Shown here: one piece after another, positions 49,990 through 61,193 of the stretch
Layout: every line of letters begins with the position of its first letter
Numbering within the stretch: the stretch's first letter is position 1
From: Nitrosomonas sp.
Lineage (GTDB): Bacteria > Pseudomonadota > Gammaproteobacteria > Burkholderiales > Nitrosomonadaceae
Direction: 5' to 3'
NCBI GenBank assembly: GCA_031316255.1
Contig: JALDQW010000001.1
Span: forward strand, 2,327,485 to 2,391,484
Length of the DNA: 64,000 bases
Notes under the pieces: generated by a model
Told to the model about the DNA's origin: nothing
Database searches by the model: none
Seen by the model: the letters and a program-made list of their open reading frames with translations, nothing else
Position numbers and translations under genes: made by a program

Positions 49990-50637
49990 ATGAGTCTAGG
50001 TTTGATCGGCCAGAAAATAGGTATGACGCGGGTATTTACAGAGAATGGGGATAGTGTGCCTGTGACAGTTATAGATGTCTCCAATAATCGCGTAACACAA
50101 ATTAAAACTCAAGAAAGCGATGGATATAGCGCGGTTCAATTGACTTTTGGAAAAAAAAGGGCAATACGCGTTAATAAACCGTTATCTGGTCATTATTCAA
50201 AAGCTGGCACGGAAGCAGGAGGAATAATAAGAGAATTTCGTGTTATTTCGAATGATGAATTAAAGCGACTAGAAAATGGCTCCCGTATTGAAATAGATGT
50301 TTTTCAAGAGGGGCAGAAAGTTGATATATCGGGTGTCACGATCGGAAAAGGTTATGCTGGTACGATTAAAAGACATAATTTTTCATCTAATAGAGCATCG
50401 CACGGTAATTCAAAAGCACATAGGAAACCTGGATCAATTGGAATGGCGCAGGATCCAGGCAGGATATTCCCAGGAAAAAAAATGTCTGGACAAATGGGCG
50501 ATGTAAAAAGAACAACACAAAATCTTGAAATCGTAAGAATTGATAAAGAAAGAAATTTACTTCTGGTGAAAGGCGCGATTCCAGGATCAAGAGGTGGCAA
50601 TGTGATAATTCGCCCGAGTATTAAAGCAAAACAATAA
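49990..50637 (+). CDS. rplC: 50S ribosomal protein L3
   Basis: L3 starts 50S assembly and reaches the peptidyl transferase centre. The 215-residue protein begins [16 protein letters not shown]; the frame is open further upstream, but this ATG gives the standard N-terminus. It contains [16 protein letters not shown]. Codon use is strongly A+T-rich. Confidence 0.98.
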   Translation: MSLGLIGQKIGMTRVFTENGDSVPVTVIDVSNNRVTQIKTQESDGYSAVQLTFGKKRAIRVNKPLSGHYSKAGTEAGGIIREFRVISNDELKRLENGSRIEIDVFQEGQKVDISGVTIGKGYAGTIKRHNFSSNRASHGNSKAHRKPGSIGMAQDPGRIFPGKKMSGQMGDVKRTTQNLEIVRIDKERNLLLVKGAIPGSRGGNVIIRPSIKAKQ

Positions 50638-50655
50638 ATAAAATAAGGTAGATGG

Positions 50656-51279
50656 ATGATGGATCTCAAAATGATCAATGAACAGAATGAAGAGGCAGGG
50701 AGTATCTCTGTATCAGATTCTTTATTTGATAGGGAATACAATGAAGCGCTTGTTCATCAAGTAGTTACGTCTTATCTATCGAATTCAAGAGGCGGAACTA
50801 GAGCACAAAAGGGAAGATCTGAAGTTGCTCGGTCAAACCGTAAGCCATGGCGACAAAAGGGATCGGGTAGAGCGAGAGCCGGCAGGACTTCAAGTCCTAT
50901 TTGGCGCGGCGGTGGAAAGGTGTTTCCTAACAGTCCGGATGAGAATTTTACTAAAAAAGTAAACAAAAAAATGTATCGAGCAGGTATGAGTGTAATTCTA
51001 TCGAAACTCATCCGTGATCAGAGACTGATTGTAATCGATACATTTACTGTAGATTCGCATAAAACTAACAAACTTTCTGAAAAACTAAAGAATCTTGGGT
51101 TTGAGGATGTCTTGTTAATCACGCATGAGATGGAAAATAATCTTTATTTGTCTTCGAGAAATCTTCCGAATACATTGGCATTGGAAGTAAGTAATACTGA
51201 TCCTGTGAGCCTATTGAAATTCAAGAATACACTGGTTACTTCAGGTGGTATTAAGAAATTTGAGGAACTATTTTCATGA
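50656..51279 (+). CDS. rplD: 50S ribosomal protein L4
   Basis: L4 lines the exit tunnel and in E. coli represses the S10 operon. The 207-residue protein has SNSRGGTRAQKGRSEV and the tunnel loop KPWRQKGSGRARAG. ATG at 50656 follows AAGGT; a second ATG comes right after it. It overlaps rplW by 4 bases. Confidence 0.98.
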   Translation: MMDLKMINEQNEEAGSISVSDSLFDREYNEALVHQVVTSYLSNSRGGTRAQKGRSEVARSNRKPWRQKGSGRARAGRTSSPIWRGGGKVFPNSPDENFTKKVNKKMYRAGMSVILSKLIRDQRLIVIDTFTVDSHKTNKLSEKLKNLGFEDVLLITHEMENNLYLSSRNLPNTLALEVSNTDPVSLLKFKNTLVTSGGIKKFEELFS

Positions 51280-51611
51280 GTAACTCCGTGAGCAATTATG
51301 AGCGTTTGATGCAAGTGATACTTGCGCCGTATATTTCAGAAAAAGGCACTTTCCTGGGCGAAATGCACAACCAGACAATTTTTCGAGTTGTAAAAAATGC
51401 AACCAAAACAGAAATTAAAGCCGCGGTTGAATTGCTATGGAAGGATCAAAAAATAGTAGTTGAAAAAGTGCAGACCATTAATGTTAAAGGGAAGCGGAAA
51501 CGTTTTGGACGTTTTTTAGGACGACGCAGCAATTGGAAAAAAGCTATTGTAAGTATTAAAGAGGGGCAAGAGCTAAGTTTTACAAATTTATCAAAGACAG
51601 AGGGTAAATAA
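51276..51611 (+). CDS. rplW: 50S ribosomal protein L23
   Basis: L23 docks trigger factor and the signal recognition particle at the tunnel exit. The 111-residue protein contains [15 protein letters not shown] and [18 protein letters not shown]. It overlaps rplD and abuts rplB. Confidence 0.97.
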   Translation: MSNSVSNYERLMQVILAPYISEKGTFLGEMHNQTIFRVVKNATKTEIKAAVELLWKDQKIVVEKVQTINVKGKRKRFGRFLGRRSNWKKAIVSIKEGQELSFTNLSKTEGK

Positions 51612-52444
51612 TGGCGTTAGTAAAACTTAAGCCAACATCACCTGGCAAGCGTTCAGTCGTACGGTACATTAATGCTGATTTATACAAAGGACGGCCTTTT
51701 AAAGGGTTAATTGAAAAACAAAATAAATCTGCAGGCCGAAATAATTCAGGGAAAATAACAACGCGGCACAGAGGTGGCGGACATAAGCAGTTTTACCGTA
51801 AAATTGACTTTAGACGTAATAAAGATAATATCCCTGGAATCGTCGAAAGAATTGAATATGACCCGAATCGTTCAGCCAATATCGCGTTGATATGTTATCA
51901 AGATGGTGAAAGAAGATATATTATCGCTCCTAAAGGTTTGAGTAAGGGTGGAATAGTTACCAGTGGTAGCAATGCGCAAATTAAATCCGGAGATGCAATG
52001 CCTTTGCGTAGTATACCGGTTGGAACGGTTGTGCATTGTATTGAATTGATGCCAGGTAAAGGCGCACAACTTGCAAGATCAGCTGGCACATCAGCACAAT
52101 TGCTAGCACGAGATGGAAATTATGCGCAGTTAAGATTGCGTTCAGGTGAAATACGCAAAGTTCATATTAACTGTCGAGCAACTATCGGAGAAGTGAGTAA
52201 TTCTGAGCATAATCTCCGGTCGATTGGTAAAGCTGGAGCGACACGTTGGCGAGGGGTGCGCCCAACTGTGCGAGGTGTAGCGATGAATCCAATTGACCAT
52301 CCACATGGTGGCGGCGAGGGACGTACATCGGGAGGCAGACATCCAGTCAGTCCTTGGGGAACACCAGCAAAAGGCTACCGTACACGCTCCAACAAACGTA
52401 CAGAAGTTATGATTGTGAGACATCGATATTCAAGAAAAGGCTAG
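51611..52444 (+). CDS. rplB: 50S ribosomal protein L2
   Basis: L2 is needed for subunit joining and peptide bond formation. The 277-residue protein has [19 protein letters not shown] and the C-terminal [19 protein letters not shown] motif with its conserved histidine. Its first base overlaps the rplW stop codon. Confidence 0.99.
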   Translation: MALVKLKPTSPGKRSVVRYINADLYKGRPFKGLIEKQNKSAGRNNSGKITTRHRGGGHKQFYRKIDFRRNKDNIPGIVERIEYDPNRSANIALICYQDGERRYIIAPKGLSKGGIVTSGSNAQIKSGDAMPLRSIPVGTVVHCIELMPGKGAQLARSAGTSAQLLARDGNYAQLRLRSGEIRKVHINCRATIGEVSNSEHNLRSIGKAGATRWRGVRPTVRGVAMNPIDHPHGGGEGRTSGGRHPVSPWGTPAKGYRTRSNKRTEVMIVRHRYSRKG

Positions 52445-52447
52445 AAA

Positions 52448-52726
52448 ATGGCTAGATCAATAAAAAAGGGACCTTTTGTCGATTCACATTTGATTGCAAA
52501 AGTCGAAAAAGCACAAGAATCCAATGATAAGCGCCCTATTAAGACGTGGTCGAGAAGATCCACTATTCTTCCAAATTTTATAGGAATGACTATTTCTGTC
52601 CATAATGGAAGGCAACATATACCTATTTTTGTTACAGAAAATATGGTGGGACATAAATTAGGTGAGTTTGCACAGACAAGAACTTTCAAAGGTCATGCAG
52701 CAGATAAAAAAACAGGTAAGCGATAG
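52448..52726 (+). CDS. rpsS: 30S ribosomal protein S19
   Basis: S19 binds S13 in the 30S head. The 92-residue protein starts [20 protein letters not shown] and has [14 protein letters not shown]. It lies 3 bp after rplB. Confidence 0.99.
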   Translation: MARSIKKGPFVDSHLIAKVEKAQESNDKRPIKTWSRRSTILPNFIGMTISVHNGRQHIPIFVTENMVGHKLGEFAQTRTFKGHAADKKTGKR

Positions 52727-52738
52727 GAATTCTTAATT

Positions 52739-53068
52739 ATGGAAACAATTGCAAAATTACGGAATGTTCGTCTATCTGCACAAAAAGGAAGGTTGGTCGC
52801 TGATCAAATAAGAGGTCTTCCAGTTGATAGGGCGATCAATTTACTGTCATTTAACCCCAAAAAAGGTGCGAGTATTATTCGTCAGTTACTTGAATCTGCG
52901 ATAGCGAATGCTGAACACAATAATGGTGCAGATATTGATGAGTTAAGAATATCCAGTATATTTGTAGATAGAGCTACGTTTATGCCTCGTTCAAGTGCAC
53001 GCGCTAAGGGTCGTGGAAATCGAATCATGAAACCAAACTGTCATATTACAATTACGGTAGCTGATTAA
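52739..53068 (+). CDS. rplV: 50S ribosomal protein L22
   Basis: L22 forms part of the exit-tunnel constriction. The 109-residue protein has the loop signature [16 protein letters not shown] and the N-terminal [15 protein letters not shown]. It lies 12 bp after rpsS. Confidence 0.98.
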   Translation: METIAKLRNVRLSAQKGRLVADQIRGLPVDRAINLLSFNPKKGASIIRQLLESAIANAEHNNGADIDELRISSIFVDRATFMPRSSARAKGRGNRIMKPNCHITITVAD

Positions 53069-53107
53069 ATATATAGGTTATAAATTTTAAGATAATAGGC
53101 AATATTA

Positions 53108-53887
53108 ATGGGTCAGAAAATACATCCAACCGGTTTCCGGCTTTCAGTTCAAAAAAACTGGTTATCAAAGTGGTATGCGAATAACAGCACATTTGCATCA
53201 ATGCTCAACGAAGATATAAAAGTTAGAAATTTTTTATCTAGAAAATTAAAACATGCATCTGTTGGCAGAGTGCTAATTGAAAGACCCTCCAAAAATGCAA
53301 GAATAACAATTTATAGTGCACGACCTGGTGTTGTAATCGGCAAAAAAGGTGAAGATATAGAGTTGTTGCGCAATGAATTGCAAAAAAGAATGGGCGTTCC
53401 GGTTCATGTCAATATAGAAGAAATTAGAAAACCTGAGTTAGATGCACAATTAATAGCTGACAATATTGCACAGCAGCTAGAGAAAAGAATAATGTTTCGT
53501 CGTGCCATGAAAAGAGCGATGCAAAATGCTATGCGGCTTGGTGCTCAAGGGATAAAAATAATGAGCTCTGGTCGATTGAACGGAATAGAAATTGCACGCA
53601 CTGAATGGTATCGAGAGGGAAGGGTTCCTCTACATACATTAAGAGCTGATCTTGATTATGCAACCTCTGAAGCACAAACAACATACGGAATTATCGGTAT
53701 CAAAGTTTGGATTTTCAAAGGTGAGATGTTGAGCAAAGATAATAATGCACATTTGTCATCACATAATACTTTAGATGTTGAAAAGAAAAGAAATAGCAAA
53801 AAAGACAAACTGGCTTATGATAGTTCTGTGCCGGAGGTGTCTGGAACCATAAAAGATTCTGGAGAAAAAGATGCTTCAACCAGCTAG
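53108..53887 (+). CDS. rpsC: 30S ribosomal protein S3
   Basis: S3 shapes the mRNA entry channel. The 259-residue protein has a KH domain with [14 protein letters not shown] and begins [20 protein letters not shown]. It has a polar C-terminal extension of about 45 residues ([15 protein letters not shown] and on) beyond the core. The last 17 bases overlap the start of rplP. Confidence 0.98.
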   Translation: MGQKIHPTGFRLSVQKNWLSKWYANNSTFASMLNEDIKVRNFLSRKLKHASVGRVLIERPSKNARITIYSARPGVVIGKKGEDIELLRNELQKRMGVPVHVNIEEIRKPELDAQLIADNIAQQLEKRIMFRRAMKRAMQNAMRLGAQGIKIMSSGRLNGIEIARTEWYREGRVPLHTLRADLDYATSEAQTTYGIIGIKVWIFKGEMLSKDNNAHLSSHNTLDVEKKRNSKKDKLAYDSSVPEVSGTIKDSGEKDASTS

Positions 53888-54284
53888 AACCAAATATCGA
53901 AAGCAACAGAAAGGACGCAACACTGGAATATCGACGCGAGGATCTAAGGTAAGTTTTGGTGAATTTGGATTAAAAGCAGTTGAAAGAGGTCGTATAACAG
54001 CGCGACAAATTGAGGCAGCAAGACGTGCGATGACCAGACATATAAAAAGAGGAGGACGAATCTGGATTAGAATTTTTCCAGATAAGCCAATTTCGCAAAA
54101 ACCAGCTGAAGTTAGAATGGGTAAAGGTAAAGGTAATCCAGAATATTTTGTTGCTGAGATTAAACCGGGAAAAATGCTTTATGAAATGGATGGAGTTAAT
54201 GAAGAATTAGCACGTGAGGCTTTTAGGTTAGCCGCTGCAAAATTACCCATTAAAACAATATTTACTATACGACACTTGGGTTGA
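53871..54284 (+). CDS. rplP: 50S ribosomal protein L16
   Basis: L16 helps place tRNA in the A site. The 137-residue protein starts [17 protein letters not shown] and contains [18 protein letters not shown] and [10 protein letters not shown]. It starts inside the rpsC frame. Confidence 0.99.
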   Translation: MLQPARTKYRKQQKGRNTGISTRGSKVSFGEFGLKAVERGRITARQIEAARRAMTRHIKRGGRIWIRIFPDKPISQKPAEVRMGKGKGNPEYFVAEIKPGKMLYEMDGVNEELAREAFRLAAAKLPIKTIFTIRHLG

Positions 54285-54289
54285 TAATA

Positions 54290-54484
54290 ATGAAAGCCGA
54301 AGAGTTACGAAAACTGACACTTGTTGAGTTGAATACCGAATTACACTCATTGTTAAGAGCTCAATTTGGATTAAGAATGCAAATCGCAACGCAACAAATA
54401 TCAAACACAAATCAATTAAACGCTGTGAAAAGAGATATAGCGCGTGTGAAAACAATAATTACACAAAAAAGTAATGAAATATGA
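54290..54484 (+). CDS. rpmC: 50S ribosomal protein L29
   Basis: L29 lies beside L23 at the tunnel exit. The 64-residue protein has [18 protein letters not shown] and [16 protein letters not shown]. The ATG at 54290 is used; an in-frame TTG at 54281 overlaps the rplP stop. It overlaps rpsQ by 4 bases. Confidence 0.97.
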   Translation: MKAEELRKLTLVELNTELHSLLRAQFGLRMQIATQQISNTNQLNAVKRDIARVKTIITQKSNEI

Positions 54485-54744
54485 ATAACGAGAAATTAAA
54501 CCGTACCCTGAGTGGTAAAGTTACCAGTAACAAAATGGATAAAACGGTAACTGTACTTGTAGACAGAAGAGTCAAGCATCAATTGTATGGAAAAATAATT
54601 TCTCGATCAAAAAAATATCATGCTCATGATGAAGTTAATTCAAGTCAAATAGGTGATATTGTTTTGATAGAAGAATGCAAACCAGTTTCTAAAACTAAAA
54701 CATGGCGTGTTATTAAAGTGTTGTCGCGAGCAGCAATTGCATAA
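54481..54744 (+). CDS. rpsQ: 30S ribosomal protein S17
   Basis: S17 is a primary 16S rRNA binder. The 87-residue protein has [19 protein letters not shown] and SKKYHAHDE. It is the last gene of the S10 block; a 193-bp A+T-rich gap follows, where the spc promoter is usually found. Confidence 0.98.
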   Translation: MNNEKLNRTLSGKVTSNKMDKTVTVLVDRRVKHQLYGKIISRSKKYHAHDEVNSSQIGDIVLIEECKPVSKTKTWRVIKVLSRAAIA

Positions 54745-54937
54745 TTGTTATAATTTTAATGCGATAGTTGCTTAATTGCTTATTAATCAGTAAAATCTCG
54801 CTCTTCCTTAGTTTCGAGTTATTTGCAAATAGTTAAACAATTTAAATGTGCAAGATAAATAACACGAAATTAAGTGAAGTTAAATAAATAAATATCAATT
54901 ACAGTTGATAAAACATATCTGAAAAAGTGAATTAATA
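54745..54937 (+). promoter_or_regulatory. A+T-rich gap between the S10 and spc blocks
   Basis: This 193-bp gap is the longest inside the ribosomal protein cluster after tuf. Its place between rpsQ and rplN matches the spc promoter/leader of E. coli. I cannot pick a unique -35/-10 pair. Confidence 0.35.
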
Positions 54938-55306
54938 ATGATTCAAATGCAATCAATGCTCAAAGTAGCTGATAATACGGGTGCACGTTCTGTGATGTGT
55001 ATCAAAGTACTTGGCGGCTCGAAAAGACATTATGCAAATATTGGCGATATCATAAAAGTAACTGTCAAAGACGCCGCGCCACGGGGTAGGGTTAAAAAGG
55101 GTGAAGTCTATAATGCTTTAGTAGTACGTACTGCAAAAGGAGTAAGACGAATTGATGGTTCCTTGCTTAAGTTTGATAGTAATGCAGCAGTATTATTAAA
55201 TAACAAATTAGAACCAATCGGAACACGGATATTCGGTCCGGTCACAAGAGAATTAAGAAGCGCAAGATTTATGAAAATTGTGTCATTAGCTCCTGAAGTT
55301 TTATAA
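54938..55306 (+). CDS. rplN: 50S ribosomal protein L14
   Basis: L14 helps form the subunit bridge. The 122-residue protein begins [20 protein letters not shown] and has [17 protein letters not shown]. First gene of the spc block. Confidence 0.99.
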   Translation: MIQMQSMLKVADNTGARSVMCIKVLGGSKRHYANIGDIIKVTVKDAAPRGRVKKGEVYNALVVRTAKGVRRIDGSLLKFDSNAAVLLNNKLEPIGTRIFGPVTRELRSARFMKIVSLAPEVL

Positions 55307-55322
55307 AACTTGGTATAAGATA

Positions 55323-55634
55323 ATGAGAAAAATCAAAAAAGGCGATGATGTAATCATACTTGCTGGAAAAGATAAAGGTAAGCGTGGTACTGTCGCAAAA
55401 CTTGTTGGACACTCGCGAGTACATATACAAGGTGTAAATACAGTAAAAAAACATCAGAAACCCAATCCATCAACCGGATCATCCGGCGGAATTGTTAACA
55501 TTGATTTGCCTATTCATATATCTAATGTAGCTTTATATAATTTTACGACCAAAAAAAGCGATCGTGTTGGGTTTGATTATGATGCAGACCAAAAAAAGAT
55601 ACGTATATTTAGATCTAATGGCGAAAAAATATAA
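55323..55634 (+). CDS. rplX: 50S ribosomal protein L24
   Basis: L24 is an assembly initiator with a KOW motif (VIILAGKDKGKRGTVAKL). The product is 103 residues. It lies 16 bp after rplN. Confidence 0.98.
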   Translation: MRKIKKGDDVIILAGKDKGKRGTVAKLVGHSRVHIQGVNTVKKHQKPNPSTGSSGGIVNIDLPIHISNVALYNFTTKKSDRVGFDYDADQKKIRIFRSNGEKI

Positions 55635-55652
55635 TATTAAGATTGGATTACA

Positions 55653-56192
55653 ATGAGTCGGTTACAGGAATATTACAAAACTACAGTAGCGAAGCAATTG
55701 ACTGAAAAATATGGTTATAAGTCGATTATGGAAGTACCTAAAATATCGAAAATAACCTTGAATATCGGGGTCGGAGAAGCAACTGCAGATAAGAAAGTTA
55801 TAGAACATGCTGTATCTGATCTAAAAAAAATAGCAGGACAGCAACCCGTAGTAACTCGCGCAAGAAAATCAATTGCTTCCTTTAAGGTGCGTGAAGACTA
55901 TCCCATTGGATGTATGGTGACACTTAGAGGAATCAGAATGTATGAATTCCTAGACAGGCTTATTTCGATCGCGATACCCAGAATAAGAGATTTTCGTGGG
56001 ATTTCACCCAAGTCATTTGATGGACGTGGAAATTATAATTTGGGTATAAAAGAACAAATTATTTTTCCCGAAATCGATTACGACAAGATTGATGCGCTTC
56101 GTGGTATGAATATTTCAATCAATACAACTGCGGCTACAGATGAAGAGGCAAAAGCGCTTTTAAGTGCATTTAATTTTCCATTTAAAAATTGA
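55653..56192 (+). CDS. rplE: 50S ribosomal protein L5
   Basis: L5 contacts 5S rRNA. The 179-residue protein has [31 protein letters not shown] and [10 protein letters not shown]. It lies 18 bp after rplX. Confidence 0.99.
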   Translation: MSRLQEYYKTTVAKQLTEKYGYKSIMEVPKISKITLNIGVGEATADKKVIEHAVSDLKKIAGQQPVVTRARKSIASFKVREDYPIGCMVTLRGIRMYEFLDRLISIAIPRIRDFRGISPKSFDGRGNYNLGIKEQIIFPEIDYDKIDALRGMNISINTTAATDEEAKALLSAFNFPFKN

Positions 56193-56199
56193 GTATAAA

Positions 56200-56505
56200 A
56201 TGGCAAAAAAAGCGATAATAAACAGAAATATTAAACGACAACGTCTCGTTCTGAAATATGCAGAGCAACGAAAACAATTAAATGAAATAATAAGTAACAT
56301 GTCTCTTACTGATGATGAGAGATTTGATGCGCGTTTGCAATTACAAAATCTCCCTAGAAATTCGAGTCCTGTAAGATTGCGTAATCGATGCACAATTACA
56401 GGCCGTCCACGCGGTGTTTATACAAAATTTGGTTTAGGAAGAAGTAAACTGCGTGATATAGCAATGAGTGGCAAAATTCCTGGAATCATTAAAGCAAGCT
56501 GGTAG
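56200..56505 (+). CDS. rpsN: 30S ribosomal protein S14
   Basis: S14 sits in the 30S head. The 101-residue protein is the cysteine-free, zinc-independent form, with the signature [20 protein letters not shown]. The start at [10 protein letters not shown] is the usual one; the upstream open frame overlaps rplE. Confidence 0.98.
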   Translation: MAKKAIINRNIKRQRLVLKYAEQRKQLNEIISNMSLTDDERFDARLQLQNLPRNSSPVRLRNRCTITGRPRGVYTKFGLGRSKLRDIAMSGKIPGIIKASW

Positions 56506-56552
56506 TGAAAACAATTTTGATTTTGAAATAACTGAAAAAGAGCATAGTATAA

Positions 56553-56948
56553 ATGAGTATGAGTGATCCGATTGCCGATATGTTAACGCGTATACGTAAC
56601 GCACAAATGGCTAAAAAAAAGTCTGTGTGTGTACCATATTCAAAAATTAAGTCAGCAATAGCGAAAGTACTGAAAGAAGAGGGTTATATTATTGATTTCA
56701 AAAAGAATATGAGTAACAAACAGGCTGTTATTGATATTACACTAAAATACTATGCTGAATTGCCTGTGATAGAAAAAATAAAACGAATTAGTAAACCGGG
56801 TCTAAGGATATATAAGCAGGCGCCAGAAATACCTGTAGTAATGAATGGACTGGGTGTGGCGATTGTTTCAACTTCCAAGGGAGTAATGACAGGTAAAAAA
56901 GCACAAGAAACCGGAGTCGGTGGTGAAATTCTTTGTGAAGTTGTGTAA
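56553..56948 (+). CDS. rpsH: 30S ribosomal protein S8
   Basis: S8 binds the central 16S domain and in E. coli represses the spc operon. The 131-residue protein begins [18 protein letters not shown] and has [14 protein letters not shown]. 47 bp after rpsN. Confidence 0.99.
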   Translation: MSMSDPIADMLTRIRNAQMAKKKSVCVPYSKIKSAIAKVLKEEGYIIDFKKNMSNKQAVIDITLKYYAELPVIEKIKRISKPGLRIYKQAPEIPVVMNGLGVAIVSTSKGVMTGKKAQETGVGGEILCEVV

Positions 56949-56962
56949 AAAAGGATAGAGTA

Positions 56963-57496
56963 ATGTCACGAATAAGTAAAAACCCTATTTCGATTCCTTC
57001 AGGTGTTGATGTGAAGATAGTAGCAACAAGCATTACGATTAAAGGCCCGAATGGCAATCTTCAACAAAAATTGGATCCTGAAATTCAGTTAAAACATGAG
57101 AACGATACTATTACGGTAGAGTCTAGTACGAGCTCAAAACATTCACATGCGATGTCTGGAACAATACGTGCTCTGGTTGCAAACATGGTACAGGGTGTTA
57201 CAGCTGGGTTTGAAAAAAAACTTTTGCTAGTTGGTGTTGGATATCGAGCACAACTCAGTGGAAATAACATTAACTTAACTTTAGGTTATTCTCATGCTAT
57301 AAATTATCCTGTTCCTGATGGCATCAAAGTTGAAATGCCTACACAGACAGAAATAATTGTAAAAGGAATAGATAAACAAAAGGTAGGTCAAACAGCTGCA
57401 GAAATTAGAGCTTTTAGAAGTCCTGAGCCATACAAAGGTAAAGGAGTGCGTTATGCAGATGAAACAGTAGCCTTAAAAGAAGCGAAGAAAAAATAA
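56963..57496 (+). CDS. rplF: 50S ribosomal protein L6
   Basis: L6 lies near the GTPase-associated centre. The 177-residue protein starts MSRISKNPISIPSGVDV and has PEPYKGKGVRYADE. 14 bp after rpsH. Confidence 0.99.
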   Translation: MSRISKNPISIPSGVDVKIVATSITIKGPNGNLQQKLDPEIQLKHENDTITVESSTSSKHSHAMSGTIRALVANMVQGVTAGFEKKLLLVGVGYRAQLSGNNINLTLGYSHAINYPVPDGIKVEMPTQTEIIVKGIDKQKVGQTAAEIRAFRSPEPYKGKGVRYADETVALKEAKKK

Positions 57497-57512
57497 ACAT
57501 TGATTATTTGTT

Positions 57513-57869
57513 ATGCTAAACCTCAAACAAAATAGATTACGAAGAGCAAAAAAAACGAGATTCAAAATAGCTGAAATCGGCATAATTCGTTTATCTGTCT
57601 ATAGAACAAATCAACATATTTATGCTCAACTTATTGATGATCATAATCATAAGACACTTACAAGTGCTTCGACGTTAGAAGCTGATGTAAAAAAAGAAAT
57701 AGATCGTGGTAATACAACACAAGCAGCAACATTCATTGGTAAACGTATAGCCGATAAAGCGAGAAAATTAGGCATTCAAGAAATCGCTTTTGATCGTTCA
57801 GGTTATAAGTATCATGGTCGTGTAAAAGCACTTGCAGAAGCTGCACGAGAAAGTGGATTAAGATTTTAA
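57513..57869 (+). CDS. rplR: 50S ribosomal protein L18
   Basis: L18 binds 5S rRNA with L5. The 118-residue protein has [18 protein letters not shown] and [19 protein letters not shown]. Confidence 0.98.
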   Translation: MLNLKQNRLRRAKKTRFKIAEIGIIRLSVYRTNQHIYAQLIDDHNHKTLTSASTLEADVKKEIDRGNTTQAATFIGKRIADKARKLGIQEIAFDRSGYKYHGRVKALAEAARESGLRF

Positions 57870-57882
57870 ACAAAACGATATT

Positions 57883-58407
57883 ATGGCTAAAACGAATAAT
57901 AAAACTGTGCAAGACGAAGCTACTCAAGAAGACTTGAGAGAAAAAATGGTTGCTATAAATCGTGTTACGAAAGTTGTTAAAGGTGGTCGTATACTCGGAT
58001 TTGCTGCTTTAACAGTAGTTGGCGACGGCGACGGCGGTGTTGGAATGGGAAAAGGCAAATCTCGCGAGGTACCAGTAGCTGTGCAAAAAGCAATGGACGA
58101 AGCGAGACGTTCTATGATAAAGGTTAAATTAAAAAATGGCACTATTTATCATCCTATTATAGGAAAGCACGGTTCAGCCAGAGTTTATATGCAGCCCGCT
58201 CCAGAGGGTACGGGAATTATCGCGGGAGGACCCATGAGAGCGATATTCGAGGTTATGGGAATGCATAATATTTTAGCAAAATGCATCGGCTCAACTAATC
58301 CCTATAATGTTGTAAGAGCAACATTACAGGGCCTTTATTCTATGAATACACCATCATCAATTGCCGCTAAGCGCGGCAAGACTGTTGAGGAAATTTTGGG
58401 TCGTTAA
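57883..58407 (+). CDS. rpsE: 30S ribosomal protein S5
   Basis: S5 takes part in accuracy and mRNA unwinding. The 174-residue protein has the dsRBD-like signature [19 protein letters not shown] and [18 protein letters not shown]. 13 bp after rplR. Confidence 0.99.
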   Translation: MAKTNNKTVQDEATQEDLREKMVAINRVTKVVKGGRILGFAALTVVGDGDGGVGMGKGKSREVPVAVQKAMDEARRSMIKVKLKNGTIYHPIIGKHGSARVYMQPAPEGTGIIAGGPMRAIFEVMGMHNILAKCIGSTNPYNVVRATLQGLYSMNTPSSIAAKRGKTVEEILGR

Positions 58408-58409
58408 AA

Positions 58410-58598
58410 ATGAATGCCAAATCAAAAAAAACTGTAAAAATTACATTAGTTAAAAGCTTGATTGGAACCAAACAATCACATAGAGCCACGGTAAAAGGTT
58501 TGGGACTGAAGCGAATAAATAGCACCGCTGAATTGGAAGATACACCTGCGATTCGAGGCATGATACAAAAAGTAAATTATTTAGTAAAGTGTGAATAA
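58410..58598 (+). CDS. rpmD: 50S ribosomal protein L30
   Basis: The 62-residue protein has [19 protein letters not shown], the L30 signature. It lies 2 bp after rpsE and immediately before rplO. Confidence 0.98.
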   Translation: MNAKSKKTVKITLVKSLIGTKQSHRATVKGLGLKRINSTAELEDTPAIRGMIQKVNYLVKCE

Positions 58599-58599
58599 A

Positions 58600-59040
58600 A
58601 TGTATTTGAATACAATTAGAAGCAGTGATGGCGCAACAAGACCAAAAAAAAGATTGGGCAGAGGTATTGGAAGTGGCAGTGGTAAAACTGCTGGTAGAGG
58701 ACACAAAGGCCAAAAATCAAGAGCTGGTGGTTATCACAAAATTGGTTTTGAAGGCGGACAAATGCCTTTGTACAGACGATTACCAAAACGCGGTTTTAAA
58801 TCACTTAAATCTGCAAAAACAGCTAATTTGAGATTGAACAAAATTGAAATCTTAAACAACACAAATATCAATCTGTCCTCAATAAGAGAAACGGGCTTAA
58901 TATCAAAGCATGTTACGCAGGTTAAAATCTATGTTTCTAATAAGAGTTCGACCATTAACACGAAATTAAATCTCGAAGGCGTAAATGTATCTGCTGGCGC
59001 CAAAAAAATCATAGAAACTGCCGGTGGTAGTATTAAGTAA
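58600..59040 (+). CDS. rplO: 50S ribosomal protein L15
   Basis: L15 helps late 50S assembly. The 146-residue protein starts [19 protein letters not shown], with the Gly-rich [19 protein letters not shown] segment. The ATG at 58600 is used, not the upstream in-frame start at 58591, which overlaps rpmD. Confidence 0.98.
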   Translation: MYLNTIRSSDGATRPKKRLGRGIGSGSGKTAGRGHKGQKSRAGGYHKIGFEGGQMPLYRRLPKRGFKSLKSAKTANLRLNKIEILNNTNINLSSIRETGLISKHVTQVKIYVSNKSSTINTKLNLEGVNVSAGAKKIIETAGGSIK

Positions 59041-59054
59041 TAGAAGGTATTAAA

Positions 59055-60386
59055 TTGGCTAACAAGGGATTTACACACAAACCAGTAGATAAATTCGCCG
59101 ACTTAAAACGTCGGCTTTGGTTTTTATTATTAGCACTTATTGTTTACAGAATAGGTGCACATGTACCTGTGCCTGGTATTGACCCGGACGTATTAAAAGA
59201 TCTTTTTGATTCCCAGCAAGGTGGCGTGCTTGGAATGTTTAATATGTTTTCAGGTGGTGCGTTGTCACGTTTTTCTATCTTTGCGCTCGGCATTATGCCG
59301 TATATCTCTGCTTCAATTATTATGCAATTAGGTACGGTCGCAGTTCCTTACCTTGAAGCCTTAAAAAAGGAAGGAGAAAGCGGGCGAAGAAAAATAACAC
59401 AATATACGCGATATGGAACCCTGCTTCTTGCATTGGTACAAAGTTATGGAATTTCGATTGCACTCCAGTCCCAAGCCGGATTAGTTATCAATCCGGGATC
59501 AATGTTTGTTTTGACAACAGTTATTACGCTTGTAACAGGTACCATTTTTTTGATGTGGCTAGGCGAACAAATTACCGAACGTGGTATTGGTAACGGTATT
59601 TCATTAATAATTTTTGCTGGAATTGCAGCAGGTTTGCCAAGTGCAATCGGAGGTACGCTTGATCTAGTGAGCACTGGTTCAATGCACTTTTTAGTCGCAT
59701 TATTTATTTTTATTGCAGCAGCTCTTGTCACTGGATTTGTTGTCTTTGTCGAAAAAGGACAGCGCCGTATTCTAGTTAATTATGCCAAGCGACAGGTAGG
59801 AAAAAAAATATATGGTGGACAAAGTTCCCACTTACCTTTGAAACTAAATATGGCTGGAGTTATTCCACCAATTTTTGCATCAAGCATAATTTTATTTCCT
59901 GCAACACTTGCTGGATGGTTTGCATCTGGCGAATCTATGGTTTGGTTGCGTGATATCAGTGCTGCTTTATCACCTGGTCAACCGTTGTATGTTTTTTTAT
60001 ATGCAACAATGATCATATTCTTTTGTTTCTTTTATACAGCCTTAGTATTTAATCCAAAAGAAACTTCTGACAATTTAAAGAAAAGTGGTGCATTTATACC
60101 AGGTATAAGACCAGGTGACCAAACTACACGATACATTGAACGAATAATGTTACGATTGACTCTCACAGGTTCTATATATGTAACCATGGTTTGTTTGTTA
60201 CCTGAATTTCTAATTCTTAAGTGGAATGTTCCATTTTATTTTGGAGGAACTTCGTTGCTCATTATTGTTATTGTAACAATGGATTTTATGTCACAGGTGC
60301 AGTCTCATGTAATGTCTTCGCAGTATGATAGCTTATTGAAAAAAGCCAATTTGAAAGGAAATAGTGGCCGTCTCCCAGCTAGATAG
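59055..60386 (+). CDS. secY: Protein translocase subunit SecY
   Basis: SecY is the channel of the Sec translocon in the inner membrane. The 443-residue protein has about ten transmembrane helices and signatures [14 protein letters not shown] (plug/TM2) and [15 protein letters not shown] (cytosolic loop). Start codon is TTG. Confidence 0.99.
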   Translation: MANKGFTHKPVDKFADLKRRLWFLLLALIVYRIGAHVPVPGIDPDVLKDLFDSQQGGVLGMFNMFSGGALSRFSIFALGIMPYISASIIMQLGTVAVPYLEALKKEGESGRRKITQYTRYGTLLLALVQSYGISIALQSQAGLVINPGSMFVLTTVITLVTGTIFLMWLGEQITERGIGNGISLIIFAGIAAGLPSAIGGTLDLVSTGSMHFLVALFIFIAAALVTGFVVFVEKGQRRILVNYAKRQVGKKIYGGQSSHLPLKLNMAGVIPPIFASSIILFPATLAGWFASGESMVWLRDISAALSPGQPLYVFLYATMIIFFCFFYTALVFNPKETSDNLKKSGAFIPGIRPGDQTTRYIERIMLRLTLTGSIYVTMVCLLPEFLILKWNVPFYFGGTSLLIIVIVTMDFMSQVQSHVMSSQYDSLLKKANLKGNSGRLPAR

Positions 60387-60412
60387 TATAAATAGTATAA
60401 CAAAATAGAAAT

Positions 60413-60631
60413 ATGGCTAAGGAAGAAACGATACAAATGCAAGGTGAAGTTCTAGAGACTTTGCCAAACGCGACATTTAAAGTAAAGTTAGAAAATGGTC
60501 ATACAGTATTAGCACATATTTCTGGAAAAATGCGCATGCACTACATACGCATACTGCCTGGTGATAAAGTTACAGTAGATCTAACCCCATATGATTTGAC
60601 AAGAGCAAGAATTACCTTCAGAGCAAAATAA
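60413..60631 (+). CDS. infA: Translation initiation factor IF-1
   Basis: An OB-fold protein of 72 residues that binds the ribosomal A site during initiation: [20 protein letters not shown] and [15 protein letters not shown] gene of the secY-infA-rpmJ arrangement. Confidence 0.98.
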   Translation: MAKEETIQMQGEVLETLPNATFKVKLENGHTVLAHISGKMRMHYIRILPGDKVTVDLTPYDLTRARITFRAK

Positions 60632-60654
60632 ATACAAAGGTTTAAGGAGTCGGT

Positions 60655-60768
60655 ATGAAAGTAATGGCATCAGTAAAAAAAATATGTAGAAATTGCAAGA
60701 TAATAAGAAGAAATAGGGTTGTACGTGTTATTTGTACGGATCCAAGACATAAACAAAGACAAGGCTAA
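60655..60768 (+). CDS. rpmJ: 50S ribosomal protein L36
   Basis: A 37-residue protein, [19 protein letters not shown] and so on, with the zinc-ribbon C-x2-C...C-x4-H pattern (CRNC, ICTDPRH). It has an AAGGAG ribosome-binding site (AAGGAGTCGGT) and lies 23 bp after infA. Confidence 0.97.
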   Translation: MKVMASVKKICRNCKIIRRNRVVRVICTDPRHKQRQG

Positions 60769-60796
60769 GCCACCCAATTCTCAATAGGTTACCTAA

Positions 60797-61156
60797 ATGG
60801 CACGAATAGCAGGAGTAAATTTACCTAATCATCAACATGTCAGTATTGCATTAACTGCAATATTCGGTATTGGTCGAACCAGTTCATTTAAAATCTGTAA
60901 TGAAGTAGGGATTGCGACTGATATAAAATTAAAGGATTTATCCGATACGCAACTCGATGATCTTCGCGATCATATTTCAAAGTTAACCATTGAAGGTGAT
61001 TTGCGTCGTGAAATTTCAATGAATATCAAACGATTAATGGATCTGGGATGTTATCGTGGTTATCGGCATAGACGTGGCTTGCCTGTAAGGGGTCAAAGAA
61101 CAAGAACTAATGCGCGAACACGTAAAGGACCACGTAAGTTAATTCGCGCCCGATAA
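60797..61156 (+). CDS. rpsM: 30S ribosomal protein S13
   Basis: S13 contacts the P-site tRNA and the 50S bridge. The 119-residue protein begins [19 protein letters not shown] and ends with [19 protein letters not shown]. First gene of the alpha block. Confidence 0.99.
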   Translation: MARIAGVNLPNHQHVSIALTAIFGIGRTSSFKICNEVGIATDIKLKDLSDTQLDDLRDHISKLTIEGDLRREISMNIKRLMDLGCYRGYRHRRGLPVRGQRTRTNARTRKGPRKLIRAR

Positions 61157-61193
61157 TTGTATTAAAAACCTCTGATTTAACAGGATAATATAA

